64,000 nucleotides of DNA from Rhododendron vialii (taxonomy: Eukaryota; Streptophyta; Magnoliopsida; Ericales; Ericaceae). Shown piece by piece: positions 34,690 to 44,935 of this stretch (position 1 is its first letter; every line of letters starts with the position of its first letter). A program made the position numbers and the translations under genes. The stretch covers positions 6,957,501 through 7,021,500 of the forward strand of contig NC_080559.1 of NCBI RefSeq assembly GCF_030253575.1, written 5' to 3'. A model generated the notes under the pieces. The model worked only from the letters and a program-made list of their open reading frames with translations, was not told the DNA's origin and ran no database searches.

Positions 34690-36112
34690 CCTCAGATTAC
34701 CCCCCTCTCTCTCTCTCTCACTCCCTCCATTTTCTTTCTTTCTTTACCGTTTGTTCTTTTCTTTTTCTTTTTCTTTTTCCTTTTATTTCCAATTTGGTTT
34801 TTTTTTTCATTTTATTTCATTTTCTTTCTTTCCAGTTTGAATTTTTTTTCTCTTTAATAATAATAGGTTCAAGTCTAATTCTAGACTTTGTAAAGTAATT
34901 GAGAGAAAAAAAAGTGTTTCAATTGATTATGTTTATCCGACTGTTTTATTTTTCTTTTTTTGTCCTTTATAGATTAAAAAATATAGTTACGAAAATAAGT
35001 GTTTCAATTTTCAATCCGTTTGAACCAGTGCAAAGATGTTATTTTTCTGATCATTTCATCCTAAATGGTCGTAATAAATTTTTGGCTTCAAGGCCTTTCA
35101 ATGAACATCCTAAGAGAGTCCTTAAACTAAATAATGAGTCTTAGGGTGCTCGTTGAAAGGCCGTAAAGCAAAAAAATCATTAAGATTACAATTAGTGTTC
35201 GGAAACTAATTACGAAATGTATTTTGCAAACGACATACTAATTCAGAAACAAATGTTATATTTAGGATTACTTTTTTTTAACTATAGTACAATTTAATAA
35301 ATTTGTTAATCATTATTTAGCATAGATCCTCTTAACTGATTCAATAGTATGTTGTTTCAAATCACGTTTCTACTCTATATGATTGCAAATGACTGGTTTC
35401 TATTTTTTTTAAAACTAAAACGGAAACGTTTTAGGGTCTTCATAGGGGCTACTGTGCCAATGAGGACACCAAAGCCCTCAGGCCCCCTTACTTTTTAATT
35501 TTTTATTTATTTAATTACGTATATCTTATTAATTTAATTTCTATAAATACACCATTTGTATATTTAAAAATATAATTCAAGAATTAAGTTCTTTAATTTT
35601 TAATTCAGTTAAATCAGAGCAAAAATTATTTTTTTATTATTATTTTATTTTAAATGGTTATAATAAATTTTTTGGTTTAAGGTCTTTCAACAAACACCCT
35701 ACGACTCATTATTGAGTTTCAAGACTCCCTTAGGGTGTTCATTGAAATGCATTGAAGCAAAAAATTTATTACGATCATTTAGGATAAAATGATCAGAAAA
35801 ATAATATCTTTGCACTGGTTCAAACGGATTGAAAATTGAAACACTTAATTTCGTAACTATATTTTTTAATCTATAAAGGACAAAAAAAGAAAAAGAAAAC
35901 GGTCGGATAAACATAATCAATTGAAATACTTTTTTTCTCTCTCAATTACTTTACAAAGTCTAGAATTAGACTTGAACTTATTATTAAAGAGAAAAAAAAA
36001 ATTCAAACCGGAAAGAAAGAAAAGGAAATAAAATGAAAAAAAAAAATCAAACCAGAAATAAAAGGAAAAAAGAAAAGAAAAGAACAAACCGTAAAGAAAG
36101 AAAGAAAGAAAA

Positions 36113-36148
<36 letters not shown>

Positions 36149-36165
36149 AGGGGTAATCGGGGAAG
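34690..36165. mobile_element. Large palindromic element with ~0.5-kb arms
   Basis: The left arm (about 34,690-35,182) and right arm (about 35,665-36,165) are inverted copies. Each includes in order a CT- or GA-run, CCGTTTGTTCTTTTC, TTCAAGTCTAATTCTAGAC, CAATTGATTATGTTTATCCG, and a small palindrome with AAGGCCTTTCAATGA. The spacer of about 480 bp is AT-rich and non-coding. The inner part of each arm is related to the element at 28.84-29.39 kb. No open frame longer than low complexity is present. A target duplication was not found. Confidence 0.8.
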
Positions 36166-36440
36166 AGTAATTCTACTTCCACACCAAAAACACACACCCA
36201 CACAAACAAGTGTGTGGCCCCACACACACTAGAGTGTCTAGTGTGTGTAAGGCCACACACTTGTTTGTGTGGGTGTGTATATGGGTGTGTGTTTTGGGTG
36301 TGGTTCTAGAATAATTGATTTGGAAAAAGTAATTCTACTTCCACACCAAAAACACACACCCATATGCACACCTACACACACAAATGTGTGGGCCCCACAC
36401 TCACTAGACACTCTAGTCTGTGTAAGGCCCACACACTGAC
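36166..36440. mobile_element. CA/TG-rich hairpin MITE plus a truncated second copy
   Basis: AGTAATTCTACTTCCACACC at 36,167 is followed by (CACACA) words and an inverted half ending GGTGTGGTTCTAGAAT near 36,312. A second copy begins with the same 20 bases near 36,329 and breaks off near 36,440. Confidence 0.65.
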
Positions 36441-36458
36441 AGGGGGTTGTGTCGTGGG

Positions 36459-36888
36459 TAGGGCTGCAAACGATCCGAGCCGCTCGCGAGCGGCTCGGAG
36501 CTCGGCTCGATAACGGCTCGGCTCGGCTCGGTTCAAGACAAAAACGAGCCGAGCTCGAGCTCGAGTCCTGAGCTCGTTTCATAAACGAGCCGAGCTCGAG
36601 CTAGTCGAAACTCGGCTCGAATTGGCTCGCGAGCTCGATTATATAATATATTTATATATATATATTTTTACATATTTATATTTATTTATATATATATTTA
36701 TATATATTTGTTTCATAAACGAGCCGAACGAGCCGAGCTCGAGCTCCGAAAATACCTATCGAGCCGAGCTCGAGCTCGAGTTCTGCAGCTCGTCACGAGC
36801 TCGAGCCGAGCTCGAGCTCATTGTTTTTGAGGCGAGCCGAGCCCGAACATGCCGAAACTCGGCTCGGCTCGGCTCGATTGCACCCCTA
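36459..36888. mobile_element. hAT-type MITE, CGAGC-rich
   Basis: The 430-bp element has ends TAGGGCTGCAAACGA and TCGATTGCACCCCTA and a perfect 8-bp duplication GTCGTGGG (36,451-36,458 and 36,889-36,896). The interior is dominated by GCTCGAGC and GGCTCG words with a short AT microsatellite. Open frames on both strands are by-products. Confidence 0.93.
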
Positions 36889-36896
36889 GTCGTGGG

Positions 36897-37286
36897 GGTG
36901 GAATAGCAGGTCTCAGAAAGTTGACCCATTGGTCGGCTAGTAGGGCCCGAGACATGCTTGTTTACCTGTACGCGTTTTGGGCGAGGAAGTCAGTCAAGCA
37001 TCTAGTTTTAGGGGTAGAAATTGATGTCATGCCAGTGATGTCATATTAGTTGAAGTGTAGATTTACATTTTTACTCGGAAAGAAGTTGCTAAGGGTGAGT
37101 TCTCCTACTAAACTTATTAGTAAATAAGTTCGTTTTATTTTTATTTAAATTTTTTTTTTGTATTTGTTAGTTTTGCGCGAAATTTTTGAGAATTATTAAT
37201 TTTTCTTGACGAAAGAAATCGGAAAAGTAAATTTTTTTTTTACTTTTATCAAAATATTTTGGAAAATAACCATTTTTTTAGCAAAA
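36897..37286. other. Intergenic, no gene seen
   Basis: AT-rich with T-runs near 37,150 and 37,235. A stretch at 37,095-37,260 resembles 17,015-17,230 (AAATTAATAATTTTTCT and CGAGAGAAATCGGAAAAGTAA-type words), a dispersed relic. Confidence 0.45.
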
Positions 37287-37295
37287 TAAGTCACG

Positions 37296-37477
37296 GGGAA
37301 ATGCTACGGTGTCCACCCGCCATTTGGGAATACCGTAATTTTTGGGGATTTTGAGGATTATGCCTTTGTAAAGCATTGGTTATACATATCACTGGTTTTG
37401 GTTATGCTTGTAATGGTCGGTTATACCAAAAATTACGGTGTCCCCAAAATGACCGGGGACACCATAGCATTATCCTA
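37296..37477. mobile_element. Mutator-type MITE, 182 bp
   Basis: Ends GGGAAATGCTACGGTGTCC and GGACACCATAGCATTATCC form inverted repeats. A perfect 9-bp duplication TAAGTCACG flanks it (37,287-37,295 and 37,478-37,486). The ends resemble those of the repeats near 43.2 and 45.4 kb (ACGGTGTCTCC). Confidence 0.9.
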
Positions 37478-37666
37478 AGTCACGTTGTTTAACATTACCC
37501 AAATATGTGTTATAAATTAGTATATTTTTACGACAATCTTTTGTCCATATTTTTTGTCCAGAAATTATGTTGAGGCGCTACTGTAATTGAAAGTGCTCCC
37601 AGTAACATCGTGAACTTATTTTTTTATGCATCGTTCAAACAACTCTAATTTATAACACATATTAAT

Positions 37667-38045
37667 CCCTCAGCTACCAAGGCATTCTGAGCCACACTTT
37701 GCTGCAGACAGCTTTTTATCGCGCAACCTTCGTCACGCAATCTCGAAGTTGGTTTTTTGCAGAATTTATAAGGTTATTCGCATCCAGCTCATTGTCTTGC
37801 CAAGCGGGCCATGTTGTCTTCATCCTCTAGTACAGATGCAAGGGGGACTCCTTTTTGGACGGGAGCTGGTGCAGATCTTCGGGCTCTCTTTTTTTTTTTT
37901 TTTTTTTTGTTTTAGTTCTAGCTTTCTTTTTGTCATGTATTTATATTATAGTTGTTGTTTGTCTGGTATCTCGATAGTTTCTCTTGTAAACTGTTTACTT
38001 ATCTTAATCAATGTATTTCTTGCTTTTCTTCACAAAAAAAAAAAA
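37667..38045 (+). mobile_element. Poly(A) retroinsertion, probably a 5'-truncated LINE
   Basis: A 379-bp segment ends in a ~13-base A-run and is flanked by a 12-bp direct repeat ACACATATTAAT (37,655-37,666 and 38,046-38,057). A poly(A) tail and long target duplication mark target-primed retrotransposition. The last ~120 bp (TGTAAACTGTTTACTT ... CAATGTATTTCTTGC) look like a LINE 3' UTR. A processed host transcript cannot be excluded. Confidence 0.75.
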
Positions 38046-38180
38046 ACACATATTAATTACACGCGTAGGATTAAAAAAGAAAAAGTCTCTATTGGACCTA
38101 GTCGGTGGAAACTGGAAAGGCCAAGTTGTTCATTGTTCACACTTGCTACCAAACCAAGGGTGTGTTTCACTAACTATAAT

Positions 38181-38826
38181 TAGAGGTGTCAAACAGGCCG
38201 AGTTGGTACGGCACGACACAGAAGTGGGCCTGGAACGACATGACACGTATAGTTCTAGATGGGCTAAACACCGGCACGACAGGGCATGGCACACCAAATA
38301 CTAATTTTAACACCCAAAAAATTACATACTAATTTATGTTGAATACTGTAACATACTACTCCCTATGTCCCAAATTGCTGGTCCCATTTGGACAGTCGTG
38401 CCACTCAAAAAATTGTGTATATCTTATAATTTATAATATTTTATATAATTTCAAAAACATCATATTATATAACTAATTAAGATCTATCAAATAAGATCCA
38501 TATTAAACATAAAAAGTATTATAAATTAAAAGATATAGATAATTTTTTTGGGAGGTCCCAAATAGTGAAAAGGGACAAGCAATTTGGGACGGAGGGAGTA
38601 TCATTTTACACTTTTTGTGTTGATAAATATTTTACACTTTTCGGAGTTTTTTTTCTTTCCGGTGAAACTCGGTTGGAGATGTGTTGACATGGGCATGACA
38701 TGATTTAGTAAACAGGCCGGCACAACGTGATTAAAAAATGGCACGACACAATAAAGTAAACGGGCTGTCACGAAGCACGGTAGGCACGAAGCTAAACGGG
38801 TTGGTCCTGCCCATTTGACACCTCTA
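38181..38826. mobile_element. hAT-type MITE, GGCACGAC-rich, interrupted by a Stowaway
   Basis: Ends TAGAGGTGTCAAA and TTTGACACCTCTA, with flanks ACTATAAT and ACTAAAGT matching at six of eight positions. The interior carries repeated GGCACGAC and ACACGA words on both sides. A Stowaway at 38,359-38,598 splits it. Confidence 0.75.
38359..38598. mobile_element. Stowaway MITE
   Basis: Ends CTCCCTATGTCCCAAATT and AATTTGGGACGGAGGGAG flanked by TA on both sides (38,357-38,358 and 38,599-38,600). This is the classic Stowaway signature, nested in a hAT MITE. Confidence 0.92.
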
Positions 38827-39262
38827 ACTAAAGTAAGTACTTATTTGAATTATTTTTCAAATTAATAAGTACTTATTTTTTAAATTAAAGTTGTCTGTCT
38901 CATAAAGTGGAAAATAAAAAACTTAACGAAACGAGACATAAATTAATGATCAATAATTCTGTCAGAAAATAGCTTAAATAAATTAAGCTAAGCTTGAAAA
39001 TAGACCCATTATTTGTGCAAGTCATTCCTTTTAATGGTTTATTTCCAATTTCCAAACTAAAGAACTAATCGTTCTATGCATCTATTGTACACAGAACTGG
39101 TGTCAGCTTGTTATATACTAGAATTGAATTTTTGCTTTTAGAATGGATAATATTCCACAAATTTTTGTCAGTATTTTCATGTAAGTAAAATGATTAAGTA
39201 CTGATTCATAAATCATTAACAAAGTTCATTTGATTTCCCCTTGGTCCATGGATACCCTACCA

Positions 39263-39718
39263 TTTCCCCTTGGTCCATGGATACCCTACCATCACCGGCT
39301 CGAAAGCTCGGAAGCTCTTGCCACACATATTCTAGGGAAAGTGCAATGGGAAAGCTTAGAGGCCTTTATGATTTTCTAGCTCCTGTCTACATATATAAAG
39401 GTTCCCTATCTAGAAAATACTAAGAAACTGCAACGTTATTACGTGGCTTGACTTGATTGCCCCCAGCTCGAAAGCTCGGAAGCTCATTCCATTTCCCCTT
39501 GGTCCGTGGATAGCCTACCATTTCTCCTTGGTCCATGGATACTCTACCATCACCGGCTCGGAAGCTCGGAAGCTCTTGCCACACATATTCTAGGGAAAGT
39601 GCAATGGGAAAGCTTAGAGGCTTTTTTGATTTTCTAGCTCCTGTCTACATATATAAAGGTTCCCTATTTAGAAAATACTAAGAAACTGCAACGTTATTAC
39701 GTGGCTTGACTTGATTGC
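39263..39718. repeat. 258-bp tandem duplication with two TATA-like sites
   Basis: Two ~200-bp copies start 258 bp apart. Each contains GAAGCTCTTGCCACACATAT, CTCCTGTCTAC and an ATATATAAAGG box (39,391 and 39,649), followed by CAACGTTATTACGTGGC. Smaller direct repeats (CCCCTTGGTCCATGGATACC) precede. It lies 0.4-0.8 kb upstream of the HMA-DC1 gene's own TATA. Function unknown. Confidence 0.85.
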
Positions 39719-40066
39719 CACTCCAACACAAGTGAAGTAATTTCTTGACTAGGATTGGTTGGGTTTTGCTCTCCACACAATTGACTAGCTAGTGTTTGAT
39801 TTTTGAGGTCTGCAAAAAAGTAATTTCTTGAATTTTTTAGTTCTGACGTGAATAATCTGCTTTTAACTGAACCGGAGAGATGATTAATTGAGGTATGCGT
39901 AAGCTCACCCGAATACCTCTGATCGTCGTGAAAAAGAAAATCAAGTGAAACTTCCATATAGTAGTAGTTTGTGTTTCCATATATGAAGCTTCCATTCCAT
40001 ATGAAAGCAACTGCGAGACGCGTACCCAATAGCCAATAAGCTCGCTCTTGATTGATACTTGTTGGC

Positions 40067-40074
40067 TATATATA
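40067..40074 (+). promoter_or_regulatory. TATA box of the HMA-DC1 gene
   Basis: TATATATA 30-40 bp before the likely transcription start, with CCAAT-like words at 40,025-40,036. A 5' UTR exon (about 40,100-40,258) ending in a good donor (GTAAGA) and an intron to the acceptor at 40,680 (AACAG) would bring transcription to the ATG at 40,731. Inferred by eye. Confidence 0.55.
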
Positions 40075-40730
40075 CAGAAGTACGCCCTCATTTCTTTCCA
40101 TTATTCCATAAGTGGCATAAATTCCTTTCTTTCCTCTCTTTGATAAAAATCATCTGTCCTATCTATTTCCATTCTTGTGCTCCAGCAGCTCCACCCACAA
40201 AAGCAACCGGCAAAAGCTTCCACATATTTCAAGTCTACTCGGCTAGCTAGCTAGGTAGGTAAGACTCATAACTAGTTAATTTATGAAAAATGATAATGCT
40301 AAAATTTTATTTTATTTTATTTGATCAAAATTTTAGTGCACAAAAGATTTATATCATGTGTAATGTATACGACTTTTATGCTCTGAAATTTTGGCACCAA
40401 CAAAAACAGTTCTGGCATTATCACTACCCTAAGTTATCTGTGAGTACTATTATTGTTCTTATGTGTTAAATCTAATATGAATATGTTGTTTTAGACCTGG
40501 TGAATTTCATGTTTAATTAACACTGTAAATTTGTTGTTTCGGTGTTATACTCTCCTTGTGAATTTGTAATTTGGTTATGTATTTTGAAGAGTGTCCTATT
40601 GCCAATGGATTTCAATGCAGGCACGCAGCTCCTAAAATCTAACCTGGGAATGTTTTTTTTTTTTTTTTCTGAATTAACAGGGGAATTTAAAGGAATTTTA
40701 CTACAAGCTTTTGCTTTTGTGGCATTTTGA

Positions 40731-42855
40731 ATGGGGCGCCAAGAGAATTCGCGGAGGACTTTTGTTCTGAAGCTGAAGCTCCACTGCGCCTATTGCGAAG
40801 GTTGTGTGGGTAAGGTGAAGAAGCTGGTGAAGACAATTCAAGGGGTGGATTCAATCAAGATAGAAGAAGAGGGGAAGGCAACCATTTCCGGAAACGTTGA
40901 CCCACACAGAGTCATAAAGGAGCTTGAAAAGCATGAGAAAATTCGCAGTGCTGAGCTTTGGGGGGAAGAAGAAGAAGAAGAAGAAAGCCCAGTACCCCAA
41001 GTCAACGAAGAGGAGATGCAAATCTCTGTTCGAAAAATCTCTGATCAACGGAAGGTGGCACCACAGCATCCAGGTAACATATCTCAATTTTTCTACGCGA
41101 AGAAAAAACAGGAATGTGCTTATATATGCGTGTGCGTCAAAAAGTATTTGGGTGTATACCACGTATATACACTTGTATATACCGATATTAATATACTCCT
41201 AGAAAAGAAGAAAATTATTTTGGTGTCAGGGGCGGAGGCACACTGAGTCGAGGGGAGGCAGCTGACCCCACTGCCTCCCAAATTTTCTTAGGGACATGTA
41301 TAAATTTTATCCCATTTTTACTTATTTGACCTTACTTTAAAATTCATTTTTGCCCCAACCAATACATAAGAGTTTTGTACTTAGGAAAAAGAGGAGTCAA
41401 AATAGAATTTCCACCCACAAAATCTCCAAAACGTGAACTGTGTTTCATTCGTTCTTGCTAAAAAAAACCTAGGTTTCTTGGAGAGATCTGTTCTTCATTT
41501 CCAATCAGGTACTTCTCTAACTCTTCTTCACCTCTCTCTCATTCCAAATCAATCTCTAATTTTGCTCTGGTTTCGTTCGTTTCTGGGATTAGTACTCTGT
41601 CTTTTGTTGTTTCAAAATATTAGTGATTAAAATAGTTTCATCCATCGTTTCCAAAGTATGAAAAGTCGTCGAGGTCAATTGTGAATCGAAGCTACATTGT
41701 TATTAATGGATATCTACTTTTTGATTAACTTGTTAATCTAATTGTTCCTTACAATTAGCAACTAGAAAAAGTGAATCATACATAGTTCAAATTTTCAACC
41801 CCGCTTATCCAAAATTCTGGCTCCACCACTATTTGGTGTAGTTCTCTTGTTTTAGAAATTATATATGTGATGCGATTTTCATGCTTAAATTGCCCTCAAC
41901 TACTCTTGTTTACATTGTTAATTAATTGCCCAAGTAATTTTCCGAAATATGCATGCATGGGAACATGCATTCTCTTCGCGCTGTAAACGAGATTAACCAA
42001 ACTTCAATTTTTCTTCGAAATTTTAGTTTATTCATCGATGATATTCATTTTAACTTGTTTTCATTTGTATATATGGTTCCAATTTTATCAGGTGTCATCG
42101 GTAGACCTAGTGACAAACCAATGGCCAAAAGAATTCACGATTGCTACCCAAAGCACGATCATGAGCTTGAGCTAAGAAGCTACAACAAACCTTTCAAATG
42201 TGATGGATGCAAGGAAGAAGGGATTAAAACAAGATACAGATGTGAGCCATGTAATTATGACCTTCACGAGGGGTGCATGTACCCTAAACCCATGATAACC
42301 CACGATCTTTTCCAAGGATCCAAGTTCGTATTTCACCATGAACCAGGAAAAATTTGCCATGCATGTGGAAGGAAAATCTGCGGCTATTCCTATCACTGCG
42401 AAGAGGACCACTTGGATTTGCACCCGCGTTGTAGCAACCTAAGCGGAAAATTGAGCATAGGTGACACTGAATTTGTGCTCCGCAAAAAGGCCAAAAAGAA
42501 TTGCTTTTGGTGTCAAAAGAAACAGCCTAGCTGGCTTGTGAAAAAAAACGTCCAGGGTTGGTGTTATGTCTCAAAATGTAACAAGTTTTATTGTCATGTG
42601 TATTGCGTATCTCAAATGGTGCTCGAGGCTTGGAGAAGAGGGGATTTGGATCGTAAGGATGATGACAATGACGATGATGTTACTTCTATGGCACTGGAAA
42701 AAGTGGATTTGAAGCTCGTGGCTAAAAGTGGTGGGGGAGGGAGTAGTGGGTTTCTAAAGACAATAAGCATGTTCCTGAGGGCAATAATTGGTATTCTATT
42801 TGGGGATCCAACCGTTGTGATCCTGTCTATGCTTGTGGAATTAATCCCAAGGTGA
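40731..42855 (+). CDS. HMA-DC1 fusion protein
   Basis: Two coding exons, 40,731-41,073 and 42,092-42,855. The intron begins GTAACA and ends TTATCAG. Phase 1 closes exactly (Gly115), giving 368 residues. Residues ~9-75 form a heavy-metal-associated domain with CxxC in HCAYCEGC (Cys22, Cys25; extra Cys19) and a full fold (VKTIQGVDSIKIEEEGKATI). An acidic run (EEEEEEE) and linker follow. Residues ~136-176 and ~196-228 are DC1 zinc fingers (HDHELEL, CDGC, YRCEPCNYDLHEGC; CHACGRKICGYSYHC, LDLHPRC). A third, irregular Cys-rich part ends FYCHVYC. The last ~35 residues are hydrophobic (FLRAIIGILFGDPTVVILSM). HMA domains bind Cu or other soft metals; DC1 proteins bind zinc and often act in stress or defence. 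There is no C-terminal CaaX box, unlike the isoprenylated HMA proteins. The fusion is inferred from the splice phase; two adjacent genes are the alternative. Confidence 0.8.
41227..41831. mobile_element. hAT-type element within the HMA-DC1 intron
   Basis: The 605-bp insertion begins CAGGGGCGGAGGCA and ends TGGCTCCACCACTA, flanked by a perfect 8-bp duplication TTTGGTGT (41,219-41,226 and 41,832-41,839). It makes up more than half of the 1.02-kb intron. No transposase is encoded. Confidence 0.88.
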
Positions 42856-43340
42856 CTCCCGAGGGTCTTTCTAGGGTTTCTAATTATGCATTGATACCAT
42901 TGAATTGTCAGCTTTTATGATTTCATGATTTCATTAATTGGCGGTATGTATTATGTGTCAGATACAATGTGATATTATTTTTTTATAATAATTTTTTACT
43001 CAAATAGATGCAAGATTACTACCTCATGTGTAATCTCTGTAATATTTCATCCTGATTCGTTTTCCTTATCCCTTGATGTGCTATTTATTGCTTGGATCTT
43101 ATTATTATTATTATTATTTTGCTTGGATCTTAATTATTATTCTTTCTGCTTTGTAATTAATTATCAATGTAACCTTTTGTCCTTCATGCGAAATAAGGGA
43201 TCTTCTAGGGAAATACTTCGGTGTCTCCTACCCTTTTGGAGACACCGTAACTCCAATCCAATGGTTGAGATTTTGTCACGCATGCAATTTTGACTAAAAC
43301 TGACCAGTTATGCAAACCGGTTACCCCAACAGGTCAACGA
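42856..43340. other. 3' region of the HMA-DC1 gene, then repeat start
   Basis: AT-rich 3' UTR-like sequence with ATT-rich runs near 43,095. From about 43,215, GGTGTCTCC and GGAGACACCG words open the repeat that continues downstream. Confidence 0.5.
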
Positions 43341-43690
43341 ATTTGGTATAACAAAATCACTAAATGACATAACAAGAAACCCAAAAAGACATAACACGTG
43401 AATTTAATGGCATAACATGGGTATAAAATTTCCTCAACAGGTATAACATTAACCCAAAGTAGGCATAACTAAACCATTAAATGGCATAACTGTTGAGTCA
43501 TAACAATATGAGCATAATGGAAACCATTGAAAAACATAACAAAAAATCAATGATAGGCATAACAAAAGCCAGAAAAGGCATAACTAAAATCAAAAGTAGA
43601 AGAAGCATAACAATACCACATAAAAACATAACAATAACTTCTAAAAGACATAACAATAACTTCTAGAACCATAACAATACCCCACCTGTC
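43341..43690. repeat. Degenerate array of CATAACA-containing units
   Basis: About 13 exact CATAAC words plus variants (TATAAC, CATAAT) occur every ~20-30 bp, often as GGCATAACAA or GACATAACA. The flanks carry GGTGTCTCC (43,220) and AACCGTGGTTAAG (43,720), words shared with 31,700-31,890 and 45,240-45,385. This suggests the array is the interior of a MITE-like family. Confidence 0.7.
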
Positions 43691-43859
43691 TTTTTCTTTT
43701 TTTTTCTTTTAAAATGTTTAACCGTGGTTAAGTGGAAACGAATCTCAATAAATCATTTATTTTAATAATCAATCAAGGCCGTTGATTTGGTTGTTATTGT
43801 TGATCTAGTTGTTTTTGGAAATTTTGGGCACAATCCAGTTTATTTCAGTTTATGAAACT

Positions 43860-44930
43860 CTTTGATTAGTACAAAAATTCAACATAAGAATGATAACTTA
43901 TGTCCGATAAAGTTTGTAATGATAAGTAATTTACTTTAGTTTTGGCAGGAATGATCTAATCTCTCTTACGCAAAAGATAGAAGGTTCTAATTTTGAAAAA
44001 TAGATAAAGCGGTCATTGAGTTGTGAACTATAGGACTTTAAATACCTACGTAAGCATCGAATGTGTTTTGATCATGTGGTTGCTGACATCCGATTATCAC
44101 TGAAGTTGGCGACAAATATAGAATCGATAAGATGTGCAATGTTAACGGTTTAGATTGGTCATCAAAAAAAATTATTGAACAACTTCCTTTAAAATCTATA
44201 CGTTGAACCTTATTGTTTCTAAACTGAAGTCTTGTGCTTTTGTGTAATGTACAATACTCATAAGATCACAACACAATCACAACGATCGATACCGTCCATT
44301 TTGTTTTGCTTGGTGTTAGATTTTTTGGGTCTATCGTGTTTAGAATGCCCTTTTATTGGGACGTAAATTCATTATTAGAATGACATTTTACATCTGATTA
44401 AGGATGTATTGATAAGAGATTTAATTCATTTTTAGCAGAAGTATTCTAATCTTTGTTATGTAATTCATTTTTAGCAGAAGCATTCTAATCTTTGTTATGT
44501 AATTCATTTTTAGCAGAAGTATTCTAATCTTTGTTATGTATAACATAGACAGTTCCAATTCGGAAAAAAATAGCCGAGGCGGCTCAAGAGTGGGGTAGTA
44601 TGTGACTTTAACGCTTTTGTAAGCACCAAATGTGTTCCGATTATGTGGTTGCCGACATCCGATTATCACAAGTTTGGTGACAATGATTAAATCACCAAGA
44701 TGTTAAATCCCATTGGTTGAGATCAAGCATTCGAAAAAATTAGTTGCCTACAGCCTTTAAAATCTATACATTGAACTTATTTGATTATGAACTAAGGTTT
44801 TGTGCTGTAGTCTAATGTATAATAGCCACACGACCGCATCACTATCACAACGATCGATACCGTTAATTTTGTTGTCTTGATGTTCTTATAATTTTTATAA
44901 ATTTTTGGGTCTAACAGATTTTGAAAGTCT
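43860..44930. repeat. Old tandem duplication plus 39-bp triplet
   Basis: About 43,860-44,340 and 44,560-44,935 are diverged direct copies (ATGTGGTTGCTGACATCCGA against ATGTGGTTGCCGACATCCGA). Between them, 44,422-44,538 is three near-perfect 39-bp units beginning TAATTCATTTTTAGCAGAAG. No gene is present. Confidence 0.75.
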
Positions 44931-44935
44931 ATTCA

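Noticed and set aside
36003..36906. Several open frames on both strands
   Set aside because: They translate a GA-run, a CA-rich hairpin and a CGAGC-rich hAT MITE.
43341..43690. Could the CATAACA array be a CRISPR?
   Set aside because: The repeat is too short and degenerate, the spacers irregular, and the DNA is a plant nuclear genome.
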